This document shows, one piece after another, positions 33,145-41,855 of a stretch of DNA of 64,000 nucleotides. The translations under genes and the position numbers were made by a program. Numbering within the stretch: position 1 is the stretch's first letter; each line of letters opens with the position of its first letter. The stretch comes from JBBQZP01 sp038207585 (lineage in GTDB: Bacteria > Pseudomonadota > Alphaproteobacteria > Rhodobacterales > Rhodobacteraceae), in contig JBBQZP010000019.1 of NCBI GenBank assembly GCA_038207585.1, positions 16,286-80,285 of the forward strand. Direction: 5' to 3'. Below the pieces are notes generated by a model. It did not search any database and was not told where the DNA came from. It worked only from the letters and a program-made list of their open reading frames with translations.

Positions 33145-33168
33145 CGGGGGCCTTCGGGCCCCCGTTTC
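33145..33168 (+). terminator. Intrinsic terminator after the DUF1344 gene
   Basis: 8-bp GC stem CGGGGGCC/GGCCCCCG with a TTCG tetraloop (33145-33164) followed by TTTCC. It lies between convergent genes (GNAT stop at 33181). Confidence 0.75.
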
Positions 33169-33180
33169 CATTGCATCGCC

Positions 33181-33624
33181 CTAAAGTTTCATCCGATAGC
33201 GCACATGCCCGTCTGACAGCACGAAACTGTCATATAGCGCGCGGGCCCGCATGTTCCCTTGATCCGTATGCCAGTAAAGCCGATGGCAGCCCTTGGCCCG
33301 CGCGATGGCCTGCAGATCCTCAATAAGCGCGCGGCCCACGCCGTGCCCCCGCGCGGATTCGCTCACGAAGAGATCCTCCAGATAGCAATCCTCGCCCACA
33401 ACCCAGGTCGAGGAATGCGTCAGATGAAGCGCAAATCCCAGCATCACCTCGCCGTCCCACGCTGCACGGCCTTGCAGCGAGGCCGCAGCATCCATCAATC
33501 GCGCCCATGTCCGCTCGGTCACGGCCGGGTCAAGCTGTACCTCGTAAAACGCCAGATAGTCGCCCCAAAGCGCCAGCCACCCGGCCTTGTCGGCCACGCT
33601 CAAATCCCCGATCCGCAACTTCAT
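33181..33624 (-). CDS. GNAT family N-acetyltransferase
   Basis: 147 residues. The acetyl-CoA loop is ESARGHGVGRALIEDLQAIA and the C-terminal strand GCHRLYWHTDQGNMRARALYDSF is the conserved motif B. CYLEDLFVSE precedes it, as in GCN5-like enzymes. The substrate is unknown. The ATG at 33624 lies inside the dispersed GAGTATTTTTGC repeat (its AAAAATGAAG end provides the start codon). No good ribosome site is seen, so translation may be weak or leaderless. Confidence 0.82.
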   Translation of the reverse strand: MKLRIGDLSVADKAGWLALWGDYLAFYEVQLDPAVTERTWARLMDAAASLQGRAAWDGEVMLGFALHLTHSSTWVVGEDCYLEDLFVSESARGHGVGRALIEDLQAIARAKGCHRLYWHTDQGNMRARALYDSFVLSDGHVRYRMKL

Positions 33625-33640
33625 TTTTGCAAAAATACTC
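33619..33640 (-). repeat. Dispersed GAGTATTTTTGC repeat, copy 4
   Basis: On the minus strand the core reads GAGTATTTTTGCAAAAATGA then AG. It differs at one base from each of the copies at 6511-6532 and 17838-17859. It overlaps the GNAT start codon and is 18 bp beyond the stop of the M20 peptidase gene. Confidence 0.65.
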
Positions 33641-33658
33641 CCGCCGGAGGCCCCAGCC

Positions 33659-35047
33659 TCATGCCGCAGACAGCCGGTCCAGAATCCGCGCCCAACTGCG
33701 GATACCCTTTTGGAAACTCGCCATGTCGTATTTCTCGTTGGGCGAATGGATCTGGTCGTCGTCCTTGGCAAACCCGATCAGCATCGCGTCCATTCCCAGA
33801 TAGGTCTTGAAATATCCCGCAATGGGGATCGACCCCCCAGCCCCTACATACGCCGCCGGCATCTGCCATTCCTCGCTTAACGCGGCGCGGGCCTTCTCGA
33901 ACGCGGGGTGATTAACGGCCATCACGCTGGCGGGGCCTGCGCCGTGTTCGGTAAAGGTCGCGCTGCAATCGGCCGGCAATTGTGCCTGCACATAGGCGCG
34001 GAAGGCGGCGCGGATCGCCAGCGGGTCTTGTGCGCCCACCAGACGGAAGCTGATCTTGGCGCGGGCCTCGGCGGGCAGCACGGTCTTGAAGCCGTCGCCG
34101 GTATAGCCGCCGGTGATGCCGTTCACCTCGGCTGTCGGGCGCGACCACAGCATCTCCAGCGGAGTGCGCCCAACCTCGCCAGCAGGTACCGACAGGCCGA
34201 CATCGCCCAGAAACCGCGCGTGATCAAAGGCCAGTCCCTGCCACTGCGCCCGCATCTCGTCGGCCAGTTCCGGCACGCCGTCATAAAAGCCGGGCAGGGT
34301 GACGCGGCCCGCATCGTCATGCAGCCCCGCGATGATCCGCGCCAACACCCGCGCTGGGTTGGCCGCCAGCCCGCCATACATGCCCGAATGCAGATCGCGC
34401 GAGGCGGCGTGGATCGTCACTTCCTCGCCCAACAAGCCCCGCAGCATGGTGACAATGGCGGGGGTTTTGCCCTCGAACAGCCCTGTATCGCAGATCAGGG
34501 CGATATCGGCGCGCAACTCATCCGCATTGTCCTTAAGAAACGGTATAAGCGAGGGCGAGCCTGATTCCTCCTCCCCTTCGAACAGCACGGTGATCTTGCA
34601 GGGCAGGGTGCCATGCACCGCTTTCCACGCGCGGCAGGCCTCAAGGAACGTCATCAACTGGCCCTTGTCATCCGACGCCCCGCGCGCGCGGATCACGCGG
34701 CCTTTTGGAGTTTCCTGCACTTCTGGGTCGAACGGGTCGCGATGCCATAGGGCAAGGGGATCAACGGGTTGCACGTCATAATGGCCATAGAACAGCAGAT
34801 GTGGCCCGCCGCCTGAACCGTCGCCCGCCACATGCGCCACCACCATCGGATGCCCCGGCGTGGCGCGCTTGCTTGCTTCAAAACCCAAAGATTTCAGATC
34901 ATCCACCAGCCAGTCGGCGGCACGGTCGCAATCGGCCTTGTAGGCGGGATCGGTGGAAATGGACGGGATGCGCAGCAGGTCCAGCAACCGCTCCACCGCC
35001 TCGGGCAGATCGGTGTCGATGCGTGAAAGCACGGTGTCGATGGTCAT
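33659..35047 (-). CDS. M20 family dipeptidase
   Basis: 462 residues. Zinc ligands appear as FYGHYDVQP (His, with Asp two residues on), ASDDKGQ (bridging Asp), EGEEESGS (catalytic Glu and ligand Glu), CDTG and DQIHSPNE (His). The lid/dimerisation domain is inserted at about 200-380 (DLHSGMYGGLAANPA). Family members (carnosinase-like, CNDP) hydrolyse dipeptides in the cytosol. Transcribed toward the GNAT gene and divergent from hemA across 208 bp. Confidence 0.9.
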   Translation of the reverse strand: MTIDTVLSRIDTDLPEAVERLLDLLRIPSISTDPAYKADCDRAADWLVDDLKSLGFEASKRATPGHPMVVAHVAGDGSGGGPHLLFYGHYDVQPVDPLALWHRDPFDPEVQETPKGRVIRARGASDDKGQLMTFLEACRAWKAVHGTLPCKITVLFEGEEESGSPSLIPFLKDNADELRADIALICDTGLFEGKTPAIVTMLRGLLGEEVTIHAASRDLHSGMYGGLAANPARVLARIIAGLHDDAGRVTLPGFYDGVPELADEMRAQWQGLAFDHARFLGDVGLSVPAGEVGRTPLEMLWSRPTAEVNGITGGYTGDGFKTVLPAEARAKISFRLVGAQDPLAIRAAFRAYVQAQLPADCSATFTEHGAGPASVMAVNHPAFEKARAALSEEWQMPAAYVGAGGSIPIAGYFKTYLGMDAMLIGFAKDDDQIHSPNEKYDMASFQKGIRSWARILDRLSAA

Positions 35048-35168
35048 GGGCTGCTCCTTGAGTTCGGGGTGACGTTATCATCCGGGCGCGCACTGTCCAC
35101 CCCGGCGACGACCGGGGTCTGCTTGCGCCTCAGGGGGCGACATTTTGCCTACTGCGCGGCTCCGCAAT

Positions 35169-35182
35169 TTGACCCATATCAA
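35169..35182. promoter_or_regulatory. FNR/FnrL-type binding site upstream of hemA
   Basis: TTGACCCATATCAA is a TTGA-N6-TCAA dyad of the FNR/CRP superfamily, 73 bp upstream of the hemA ATG. In Rhodobacter sphaeroides hemA is known to be controlled by the anaerobic regulator FnrL through such a site, so oxygen control of haem synthesis is likely here too. The site also lies in the intergenic region of the divergent M20 gene. Confidence 0.7.
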
Positions 35183-35255
35183 CGCGCAAGACGGACACCC
35201 GCCTGTATATGACCCCCGGTCCGGCCCCCGAATGCCGACCCAACGGGAGACTGCA

Positions 35256-36479
35256 ATGAACTACGACGCCGCCCTCGACCTCGCAATCCAGCGCCTGCAT
35301 GACGAAGGCCGCTACCGCACCTTCATTGATATCGAACGCCGCAAAGGCGGCTATCCGCATGCGGTCTGGCGCAAGCTCGATGGCACGGAAAAGGATATCA
35401 CCGTCTGGTGCGGCAACGATTATCTGGGCATGGGGCAGCATCCCGAGGTGCTTGCCGCGATGCATGACGCGCTGGAGGCAACCGGGGCGGGATCCGGCGG
35501 CACGCGCAACATTTCCGGCACCACAGTCTATCACAACCGGCTTGAGGCGGAACTGGCCGATCTGCATGGCAAGGAGGCTGCGCTGATCTTCACCAGCGCC
35601 TATATTGCCAATGATGCAACCCTTTCGACGCTGCCCAGACTGTTCCCCGGCCTGATCACCTATTCCGACAGCCTGAATCACGCCTCGATGATCGAAGGCA
35701 TCAGGCGCAATGGCGGCGAAAAGCGGATTTTCCGGCACAACGACGTGGATCATCTGCGCACACTTCTGGCGGCGGATGATTCCGCCGCGCCCAAACTGAT
35801 TGCCTTCGAATCGATCTATTCGATGGATGGCGATTTTGCGCCGATGCGTGCGATCTGCGATCTGGCGCAGGAATTCGGCGCACTGACCTATCTGGATGAG
35901 GTTCACGCCGTCGGCATGTACGGCCCACGCGGGGCAGGGGTTGCCGAACGCGACGGGCTGATGGGCCGGATTGATATCATCAACGGCACGCTGGCCAAGG
36001 CATATGGCGTGTTTGGCGGCTATATCGCGGCGTCGGCCCGGATGGTCGATGCGATCCGGTCCTATGCGCCGGGGTTCATCTTCACCACATCGTTGCCACC
36101 TGCGGTTGCGGCGGGCGCTGCCACATCGGTGCGGGTGCTGAAGTCTGCGCAACACCTTCGGGATGCACAGCAACTGAACGCGCGCATCCTGAAGTTGCGG
36201 CTAAGGGGGCTTGGCCTGCCGATCATCGACCACGGATCACACATCGTGCCAGTGCATGTAGGCGACCCGGTCCATTGCAAGATGATGTCGGACATGTTGC
36301 TGGATCAGTTCGGGATTTATGTTCAGCCGATCAATTTTCCCACCGTTCCGCGTGGCACTGAAAGGCTGCGCTTTACCCCCTCTCCGGTGCACGATGCGCG
36401 TCAAATTGCGGCGCTTGTTTCCGCAATGGATACATTGTGGGGCCATTGTGCGCTGAATCGCGCCGAGGTGGTCGCGTAA
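35256..36479 (+). CDS. hemA: 5-aminolevulinate synthase
   Basis: 407 residues, the exact length of the Rhodobacter enzyme. The PLP Lys is K248 in INGTLAKAYGVFGGYI; the glycine-rich GAGSGGTRNISGT (77-89) and cofactor Asp in LDEVHAVGMYG are intact. It condenses glycine and succinyl-CoA to 5-aminolevulinate, first step of haem and bacteriochlorophyll synthesis by the Shemin pathway used in alphaproteobacteria. The start at 35256 follows GGGAGA and gives the family N-terminus MNYDAALDLA; an upstream in-frame start would run into the FNR site region. Confidence 0.95.
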   Translation: MNYDAALDLAIQRLHDEGRYRTFIDIERRKGGYPHAVWRKLDGTEKDITVWCGNDYLGMGQHPEVLAAMHDALEATGAGSGGTRNISGTTVYHNRLEAELADLHGKEAALIFTSAYIANDATLSTLPRLFPGLITYSDSLNHASMIEGIRRNGGEKRIFRHNDVDHLRTLLAADDSAAPKLIAFESIYSMDGDFAPMRAICDLAQEFGALTYLDEVHAVGMYGPRGAGVAERDGLMGRIDIINGTLAKAYGVFGGYIAASARMVDAIRSYAPGFIFTTSLPPAVAAGAATSVRVLKSAQHLRDAQQLNARILKLRLRGLGLPIIDHGSHIVPVHVGDPVHCKMMSDMLLDQFGIYVQPINFPTVPRGTERLRFTPSPVHDARQIAALVSAMDTLWGHCALNRAEVVA

Positions 36480-36539
36480 CGTATCGGCATATGCAAAACC
36501 CCTTGCCCTATGGTAGCCTATACGGAATAGGACGCACAT

Positions 36540-36561
36540 GAGTCGGTCAAAAATCCGACTC
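36540..36561 (+). repeat. Stem-loop in the rodZ-like leader
   Basis: GAGTCGG/CCGACTC, 7-bp stem with an 8-base A-rich loop, 33 bp upstream of the rodZ-like ATG. No T-run follows directly. It could be a leader structure or an operator. Confidence 0.4.
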
Positions 36562-36593
36562 GGGGACCTTGGGGCAGGAACGGGACAGGATTG

Positions 36594-37814
36594 ATGGTCT
36601 GGCGAAGGACAAAACCTTCGGCGGTTCAAGTTGAGGCACCGAAAGGTTTCGACGACTTTGAACTGCGTTTGGGCGATGTGATGCGTGGCGAGCGGGCGAC
36701 GCTTGGCAAATCATTGCTTGACGTTCAGCGTGACCTGAAGATCAAGGCCACCTATATCGCCGCCATCGAAAACTGCGATGTGTCCGCGTTTGAAACACAA
36801 GGCTTTGTCGCGGGATATGTCCGGTCTTACGCGCGCTATCTGGGCATGGACCCCGATGAGGTGTTCGCACGCTTTTGCGCCGAGGCGAATTTCACCGTGG
36901 CGCATGGCATGTCGGCTGCGGCATCGTCGGCGGGCATGACGGCGGCGCGGACACGTACGATTGAATATCACGACCCGTTGGCCAACCCGAATGCAACCTT
37001 CATTCCCCGCTCGCAAAGTATCTTTTCGCAGATCGAACCGGGGGCTGTAGGCTCGCTGGCGGTTCTGGTCGCACTGATCGGGGCGATTGGGTATGGCGGC
37101 TGGTCGGTGCTGCAAGAGGTGCAGCGCGTGCAGCTTGCCCCGGTGGATCAGGCACCGTCCGTTGTGGCGGATATTGACCCGTTGGGAAATGTTCAGGGCA
37201 CGGCCCCTTTGGTGCGCTCGGCCCCCGCCACCACGGATGAGGTGGCAAGCAACGAACCTTTGCCGAATTCCGATCTGATGGACCGCCTTTACCGCCCGCA
37301 AGCGCTTGACGCGCCGGTTCTAACGCCGCGTGATGGGCCGATTGCCGGGATTGATCCGCGCTTGTCGCTGCCAACTGGCGGCTTGGCCCCTGCATCAGTG
37401 GTTGCTGATGCCGCCGATCAGACCGATACCTCCGGCACCGTTCAGGTGGTCGAAGCCGATGCGCCCCCGGTGCAGCTTTTGGCCGTGCGCCCGGCATGGG
37501 TGCGGGTATCGTCTGCCGATGGCACGACGCTGTTTGAAAAGACGCTGGATGCGGGCGAACGCTATGTCGTGCCGCAGTTCGAAACACCCGCGCTTCTGCG
37601 GTCGGGCAATTCGGGGTCGGTCTATTTCGTGGTCAACGGCAAGACCTTTGGTCCTGCCGCCCCCGGCCCGCAGGTGGTCAGCAAGATCGCGCTGTCACCC
37701 GATGCGCTGACCGGCAAGTTTGCCGAAGCCGATCTGAACGCTGACCCCGATCTGTCGCGGATGATCGCTGTGGCATCGGCGGACCCGGTGATTGACGCCG
37801 CCCCGGCGGAATAA
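36594..37814 (+). CDS. RodZ-like protein (HTH_25 + DUF4115)
   Basis: 406 residues. Residues 22-95 are a RodZ-type helix-turn-helix (FELRLGDVMRGERATLGKSL...YIAAIENCDVSAF...GYVRSYARYLGMDP); one membrane helix spans about 151-170; the rest is a proline/alanine-rich periplasmic linker and a C-terminal DUF4115 beta domain (LAVRPAWVRVSSADGTTLFEKTL). RodZ ties MreB to the elongation machinery and so sets rod shape. ATG at 36594 follows ACAGGA; a TTG one codon earlier is in frame. Between hemA and ispG, as in many Rhodobacterales. Confidence 0.85.
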   Translation: MVWRRTKPSAVQVEAPKGFDDFELRLGDVMRGERATLGKSLLDVQRDLKIKATYIAAIENCDVSAFETQGFVAGYVRSYARYLGMDPDEVFARFCAEANFTVAHGMSAAASSAGMTAARTRTIEYHDPLANPNATFIPRSQSIFSQIEPGAVGSLAVLVALIGAIGYGGWSVLQEVQRVQLAPVDQAPSVVADIDPLGNVQGTAPLVRSAPATTDEVASNEPLPNSDLMDRLYRPQALDAPVLTPRDGPIAGIDPRLSLPTGGLAPASVVADAADQTDTSGTVQVVEADAPPVQLLAVRPAWVRVSSADGTTLFEKTLDAGERYVVPQFETPALLRSGNSGSVYFVVNGKTFGPAAPGPQVVSKIALSPDALTGKFAEADLNADPDLSRMIAVASADPVIDAAPAE

Positions 37815-37903
37815 GTCCACACCCTTGTGACACCGCTTCCCATTGCCCGCGAGGCCCGGCCTGATATGATCAGGCCAAACGCAGGCATCCGAAGGGCCAC
37901 CCA

Positions 37904-39028
37904 ATGTCACTGAACGCCGTCCGCCCCTGGCGCAACATCTACCGCCGCACATCGCGCCAGATCATGGTGGGCAAGGTGGCCGTGGGGGGGGACGCACCGA
38001 TTTCGGTGCAGACCATGACCAACACTCTGACCACCGATATCGCCGCCACCATCGAGCAGGTGCAGCGCTGTGCCGTGGCCGGGGCGGATATCGTGCGCAT
38101 CTCTACCCCTGATGCCGAAAGCACCGCCGCCCTGCGCCACATCATCGCGGAAAGCCCGGTGCCGATCGTGGCCGACATCCATTTCCACTACAAACGCGCG
38201 ATCGAGGCTGCCGAGGCGGGCGCCGCCTGTCTGCGCATCAACCCCGGAAATATCGGTGACGCCAAGCGGGTGAAAGAGGTGATCCGCGCGGCAAAAGACC
38301 ACGGCTGTTCGATCCGCATCGGGGTGAACGCAGGGTCATTGGAGCGGCATTTGCTGGAAAAATACGGCGAGCCGTGCCCGGATGCGATGGTCGAATCCGG
38401 GCTTGATCACATCAAGATCCTGCAAGACAACGATTTTCACGAATTCAAGATCAGCGTGAAGGCGTCGGACGTGTTCATGGCCGCGGCCGCCTATCAGCAA
38501 CTGGCCGAAGCCACCGACGCGCCGATCCATCTTGGCATCACCGAAGCGGGCGGGCTGCAATCGGGCACGGTGAAATCGGCCATCGGTCTGGGCAACCTGT
38601 TGTGGATGGGCATCGGCGACACGATCCGCGTGTCGCTGTCTGCCGATCCGGTTGAGGAAGTGAAGGTCGGCTTTGAAATTCTGAAATCGCTGGGCCTGCG
38701 GCATCGCGGTGTCACCATCAACTCCTGCCCAAGCTGCGCGCGGCAGGGGTTTGACGTGATCAAGACCGTGTCCGAACTTGAAAACCGTCTGGCCCACATC
38801 ACCACCTCGATGAGCCTTTCGATCATCGGCTGCGTGGTCAACGGTCCGGGTGAAGCGCTGATGACCGACATCGGCTTTACCGGCGGCGGGGCAGGGTCGG
38901 GGATGGTGTATCTGGCCGGCAAGCAAAGCCACAAGCTGGGCAATGCCGGGATGATTGATCACATCGTCGAATTGGTGGAGCAGAAAGCCGCCGCGATTGA
39001 GGCGGAAACGGCTGAGGCGGCGGAGTAG
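37904..39028 (+). CDS. ispG: 4-hydroxy-3-methylbut-2-en-1-yl diphosphate synthase
   Basis: 374 residues. The [4Fe-4S] cysteines are C275 and C278 (NSCPSCARQG) and C310 (IGCVVNGPGE), with the conserved E317. The TIM-barrel N-terminus runs SVQTMTNTLTTDI onward. It converts methylerythritol cyclodiphosphate to HMBPP in the MEP isoprenoid pathway. Short intergenic distance (89 bp) from the rodZ-like gene suggests co-expression. Confidence 0.95.
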   Translation: MSLNAVRPWRNIYRRTSRQIMVGKVAVGGDAPISVQTMTNTLTTDIAATIEQVQRCAVAGADIVRISTPDAESTAALRHIIAESPVPIVADIHFHYKRAIEAAEAGAACLRINPGNIGDAKRVKEVIRAAKDHGCSIRIGVNAGSLERHLLEKYGEPCPDAMVESGLDHIKILQDNDFHEFKISVKASDVFMAAAAYQQLAEATDAPIHLGITEAGGLQSGTVKSAIGLGNLLWMGIGDTIRVSLSADPVEEVKVGFEILKSLGLRHRGVTINSCPSCARQGFDVIKTVSELENRLAHITTSMSLSIIGCVVNGPGEALMTDIGFTGGGAGSGMVYLAGKQSHKLGNAGMIDHIVELVEQKAAAIEAETAEAAE

Positions 39029-39150
39029 GGGGTGCTGGTCGGTACGGGTTGAGCGCGAACAGTTTATTTGCAATTTGACGACGGTGCGAGAAAGTCAGCT
39101 TTGAGCCACGAGAGTTGAAAGCCGCACAGGATATGAATAGCTGCTTCGAA

Positions 39151-39486
39151 CTAAGACCCCATGAACCGCCGCCTCGCCTCCACAGCTATGTTGTAACGCT
39201 GCTGAAGATCAGCGATCAAAGCCATCGCAATATGCTTGGCATCGTTGCCCTCTGCCTCCCTGTAACTCTGCTTTGCCGCTTCCAGCAATTTCTTGATTTT
39301 GAACTCCTCCGGCAATGCGCCTGCTTCAGCCATGATGCGGACCGCGACTGCGGAGGCCATGTCGGTGAATGCCTCGCCTGAGCGGTCGGGCAGGGGCTTC
39401 CCCTCGCCCTTCAGACCGCTGAGTTTGCCTTCCGCAAGGGCCTTTTGGATTTGCCGTTCCACAAGACGGTCAAAGGAGAATGTCAT
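39151..39486 (-). CDS. DUF1992 (DnaJ-homologue subfamily C member 28-like) protein
   Basis: 111 residues. It begins MTFSFDRLVERQIQKALAEG and contains the family's LSGLKGEGKPLPDRSG block, followed by helices (IMAEAGALPEEFKIKKLLEAA). In animals the DUF1992 domain follows a J-domain; bacterial forms stand alone and have no established role. Ends 122 bp from the convergent ispG stop. Confidence 0.85.
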   Translation of the reverse strand: MTFSFDRLVERQIQKALAEGKLSGLKGEGKPLPDRSGEAFTDMASAVAVRIMAEAGALPEEFKIKKLLEAAKQSYREAEGNDAKHIAMALIADLQQRYNIAVEARRRFMGS

Positions 39487-39559
39487 GTGGTCTTCCTACT
39501 TTTTCGCCGGCGCCGCACAGGTACGTGCAAAGAAGTGTAGAACATAGCTTATGGGGGAA

Positions 39560-39598
39560 GAAGCGGTCACTCGAAAGTCTATGCCAAATGACCGCTTC
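39560..39598. repeat. 10-bp inverted repeat upstream of the DUF1992 gene
   Basis: GAAGCGGTCA (39560-39569) and TGACCGCTTC (39589-39598), perfect, with a 19-base loop. It lies 74 bp upstream of the DUF1992 start (minus strand) and 100 bp after the DsbA-like stop. It may be a terminator-like stem, an operator or part of a dispersed sequence. Confidence 0.45.
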
Positions 39599-39697
39599 GT
39601 CCCGCTCTGCAGACCCTCCCTGCACCTTCAGCGCCGCCTCATGCCACAGCGCCCGTTCACCCGAAACGCGCGCCACCGCATCGCGCCAGAACAAACT

Positions 39698-40444
39698 CTA
39701 CCCCTTGCGTTCGTCCGCAACGATCTGGCGCAGGCCGTCCAGGGGCACATAGCCGCGCAGCATCTGGCCCTGCACCACGAAGGTGGGCGTGCCGTTGATC
39801 TGCATGGCGGTGCCAAGCGCGTGGTTTGCCTGAATGATCGAGGTAACCTCGGGGCTGTCCATCATGGCCTGAATGGCCGGGTGCACAAGGTTGAACTTCT
39901 TTGACAACGCCTCCAGTGCTGCGGGCGAGATATCGGCGCGCAGGGTCATCAGCGCGTCATGGACGGATTTGTAGGCGTCATCCCCCGCCACCTGCCGCAC
40001 GGCGATTGCATAGCGTGACGCCAGCACGGAGTCGTCACCCAGAATCGGGAACTCTTTGACGACAAGGCGGATGTTGCCATCGGCCTTCAACAGCTCTTCC
40101 ACCTCGGGGAAGGCTTTCTTGCAATAGCCGCAGCGGTAATCCATGAATTCGACGATGGTGATATCGCCGTCGGGGTTGCCGCCGACCCAGCTTGTCGGAT
40201 CATTGAAGATCGCATCGGCATTGGCGGCCAACAGGTCACGGTCGGATGCCGCGGCCTGATCATCCTGCCGTTGGTTCAGAACGTCGATGGCTTCTTTCAG
40301 CACCTCGGGGTTTTCCAGCAGATAGGCGCGGACCTCAGCCTGAAAGGCGGCGCGTTCGGCGTCTGACATCTTGGCGACGTCAAAGGCAAAGGCGGGTGCA
40401 GCAAGGCACAGGCCAAAGGCAGTTGTGGCGAACAGGCGGATCAT
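39698..40444 (-). CDS. DsbA family thiol-disulfide protein
   Basis: 248 residues. MIRLFATTAFGLCLAAPAFA is a signal peptide. The thioredoxin-fold active site is CGYC (C105, C108) in MDYRCGYCKKAFPE, and the cis-Pro is in NGTPTFVV. An N-terminal helical extension (residues 22-85) precedes the fold, as in alphaproteobacterial DsbA-like/Com1-type proteins (ScsC-like). It probably oxidises or isomerises envelope proteins; dsbB at 9.1 kb would reoxidise it if it acts as an oxidase. Divergent from the amidase gene across 160 bp. Confidence 0.88.
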   Translation of the reverse strand: MIRLFATTAFGLCLAAPAFAFDVAKMSDAERAAFQAEVRAYLLENPEVLKEAIDVLNQRQDDQAAASDRDLLAANADAIFNDPTSWVGGNPDGDITIVEFMDYRCGYCKKAFPEVEELLKADGNIRLVVKEFPILGDDSVLASRYAIAVRQVAGDDAYKSVHDALMTLRADISPAALEALSKKFNLVHPAIQAMMDSPEVTSIIQANHALGTAMQINGTPTFVVQGQMLRGYVPLDGLRQIVADERKG

Positions 40445-40604
40445 GGCGTCACTTTCAAAACTCGGCGCGGGCAGGACCTCGCGGATTCTTCGGCATTTGT
40501 CGGGCGCAGTTTTGGCCGCGCGCTGGCAGAAATACAAGCGGATGCCTGCGCTTGACCGCCCCGCACGCAAGCGGCACTGTCACGCCAATGGTAGCGGGGG
40601 CGCA

Positions 40605-41837
40605 ATGACGGTGACAAGGCATGCAGCGACAGTTCGCCGATTTGTGATCCGGGCGGTGATGGTCCTTTGCCTTGGCGGCGGGCCGGTGGTGGCGCAGGAT
40701 CTGTCGGCGTTGGCCCGGCTGAACCCGCAAGATTCGTCGGTTGCGGATACGGACGGCGGCATCGGCGTGGCGCTGGCCCTGTCGCAGCCGGTGCCGTGGC
40801 GGGTGCGGGTGCTGGACGCGCCGCCGCGTCTGATCATGGATTTTCGCGAGGTTGACTGGACCGGGATCGACCGGGTTGCCCGAACCTCGGGTCATGTGAA
40901 AGCGCTGCGGGCGGGGGTGTTCCGCCCCGGCTGGTCGCGGCTGGTGATCGAGATGGACGCGCCGTTTCTGGTGGCCTCGGCCGCGATGACAACGGGCGAC
41001 GGGGCGGCGAGGATCGATGTGCGGCTTTTACCCGCCGTGCAGGCCGATTTCGCCGCCAAGGCCGCATTGCCCGAACCGCCGGGCTGGGCCTTGCCCGCAT
41101 CCGCGCCGCCGCAGCCCGCATCAAAGCGCGAACCCGGCCCGCCGATCATCGTGCTGGACCCCGGCCACGGCGGCATCGACCCCGGTGCCGAACGCGACGG
41201 GGTGACGGAAGCTGACCTGATGCTTGGTTTCGCGCGTGAGCTGAAAGAGGTGCTTGTCCGCGCCGGGTTTCGGGTGGTGATGACGCGCGAGGATGATGTG
41301 TTCGTGCCGCTTGAGTCGCGGATTTCCATCGCCCGCGCTGCCCATGCCGATGTGTTTGTGGCGCTGCACGCAGATGCCTTAGCCGAAGGCGAAGCGGTTG
41401 GGGCCACCGTCTACACCCTGTCGGATGCGGCCAGCGATGCGGCCTCGGCGGCGCTTGCCGAACGGCACGACCGTGATGACCTGCTGGCGGGGGTGGATCT
41501 GAGCAAGCAGGATGATCTGGTGGCCACCGTGTTGATGGACATGGCGCGCACCGAAACCGAACCCCGCACGGCGCGGCTGTCAGCCGCATTGGCGGGGGCC
41601 ATGCAAAAGGCCGGCATCAAGATGCACCGCCATCCCGAACAGTCCGCAGGGTTATCGGTGCTGAAATCGCCCGATGTGCCGTCGGTTCTGATCGAGCTTG
41701 GCTTTTTGTCCAGTGCGCGTGATCTGGCGCGGCTGAACGATCCGGTGTGGCGCGCGAAAATGACGCAGGCCATCCGTGATGGGCTGGCCGCCTGGGGCGC
41801 GCAGGATCAGGCGCTGCAGGCGCTGTTGCGAAAGTAG
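40605..41837 (+). CDS. amiC: N-acetylmuramoyl-L-alanine amidase (AmiC type)
   Basis: 410 residues. Signal-like hydrophobic segment at about 13-28 ending VVAQ, an AMIN-like beta domain (about 45-150; VPWRVRVLDAPPRLIMDFREV), then Amidase_3 (about 180-400): IVLDPGHGGIDPGAE with the zinc His, a conserved Glu in GVTEADL, VFVALHADAL with the second His, and PSVLIELGFLSS with the catalytic Glu. It splits septal peptidoglycan during cell separation. The start at 40605 follows GCGGGGG. Next gene is a DUF6434 protein, then PBP1A. Confidence 0.9.
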   Translation: MTVTRHAATVRRFVIRAVMVLCLGGGPVVAQDLSALARLNPQDSSVADTDGGIGVALALSQPVPWRVRVLDAPPRLIMDFREVDWTGIDRVARTSGHVKALRAGVFRPGWSRLVIEMDAPFLVASAAMTTGDGAARIDVRLLPAVQADFAAKAALPEPPGWALPASAPPQPASKREPGPPIIVLDPGHGGIDPGAERDGVTEADLMLGFARELKEVLVRAGFRVVMTREDDVFVPLESRISIARAAHADVFVALHADALAEGEAVGATVYTLSDAASDAASAALAERHDRDDLLAGVDLSKQDDLVATVLMDMARTETEPRTARLSAALAGAMQKAGIKMHRHPEQSAGLSVLKSPDVPSVLIELGFLSSARDLARLNDPVWRAKMTQAIRDGLAAWGAQDQALQALLRK

Positions 41838-41855
41838 GCTGGAGGGTTGGCACGC

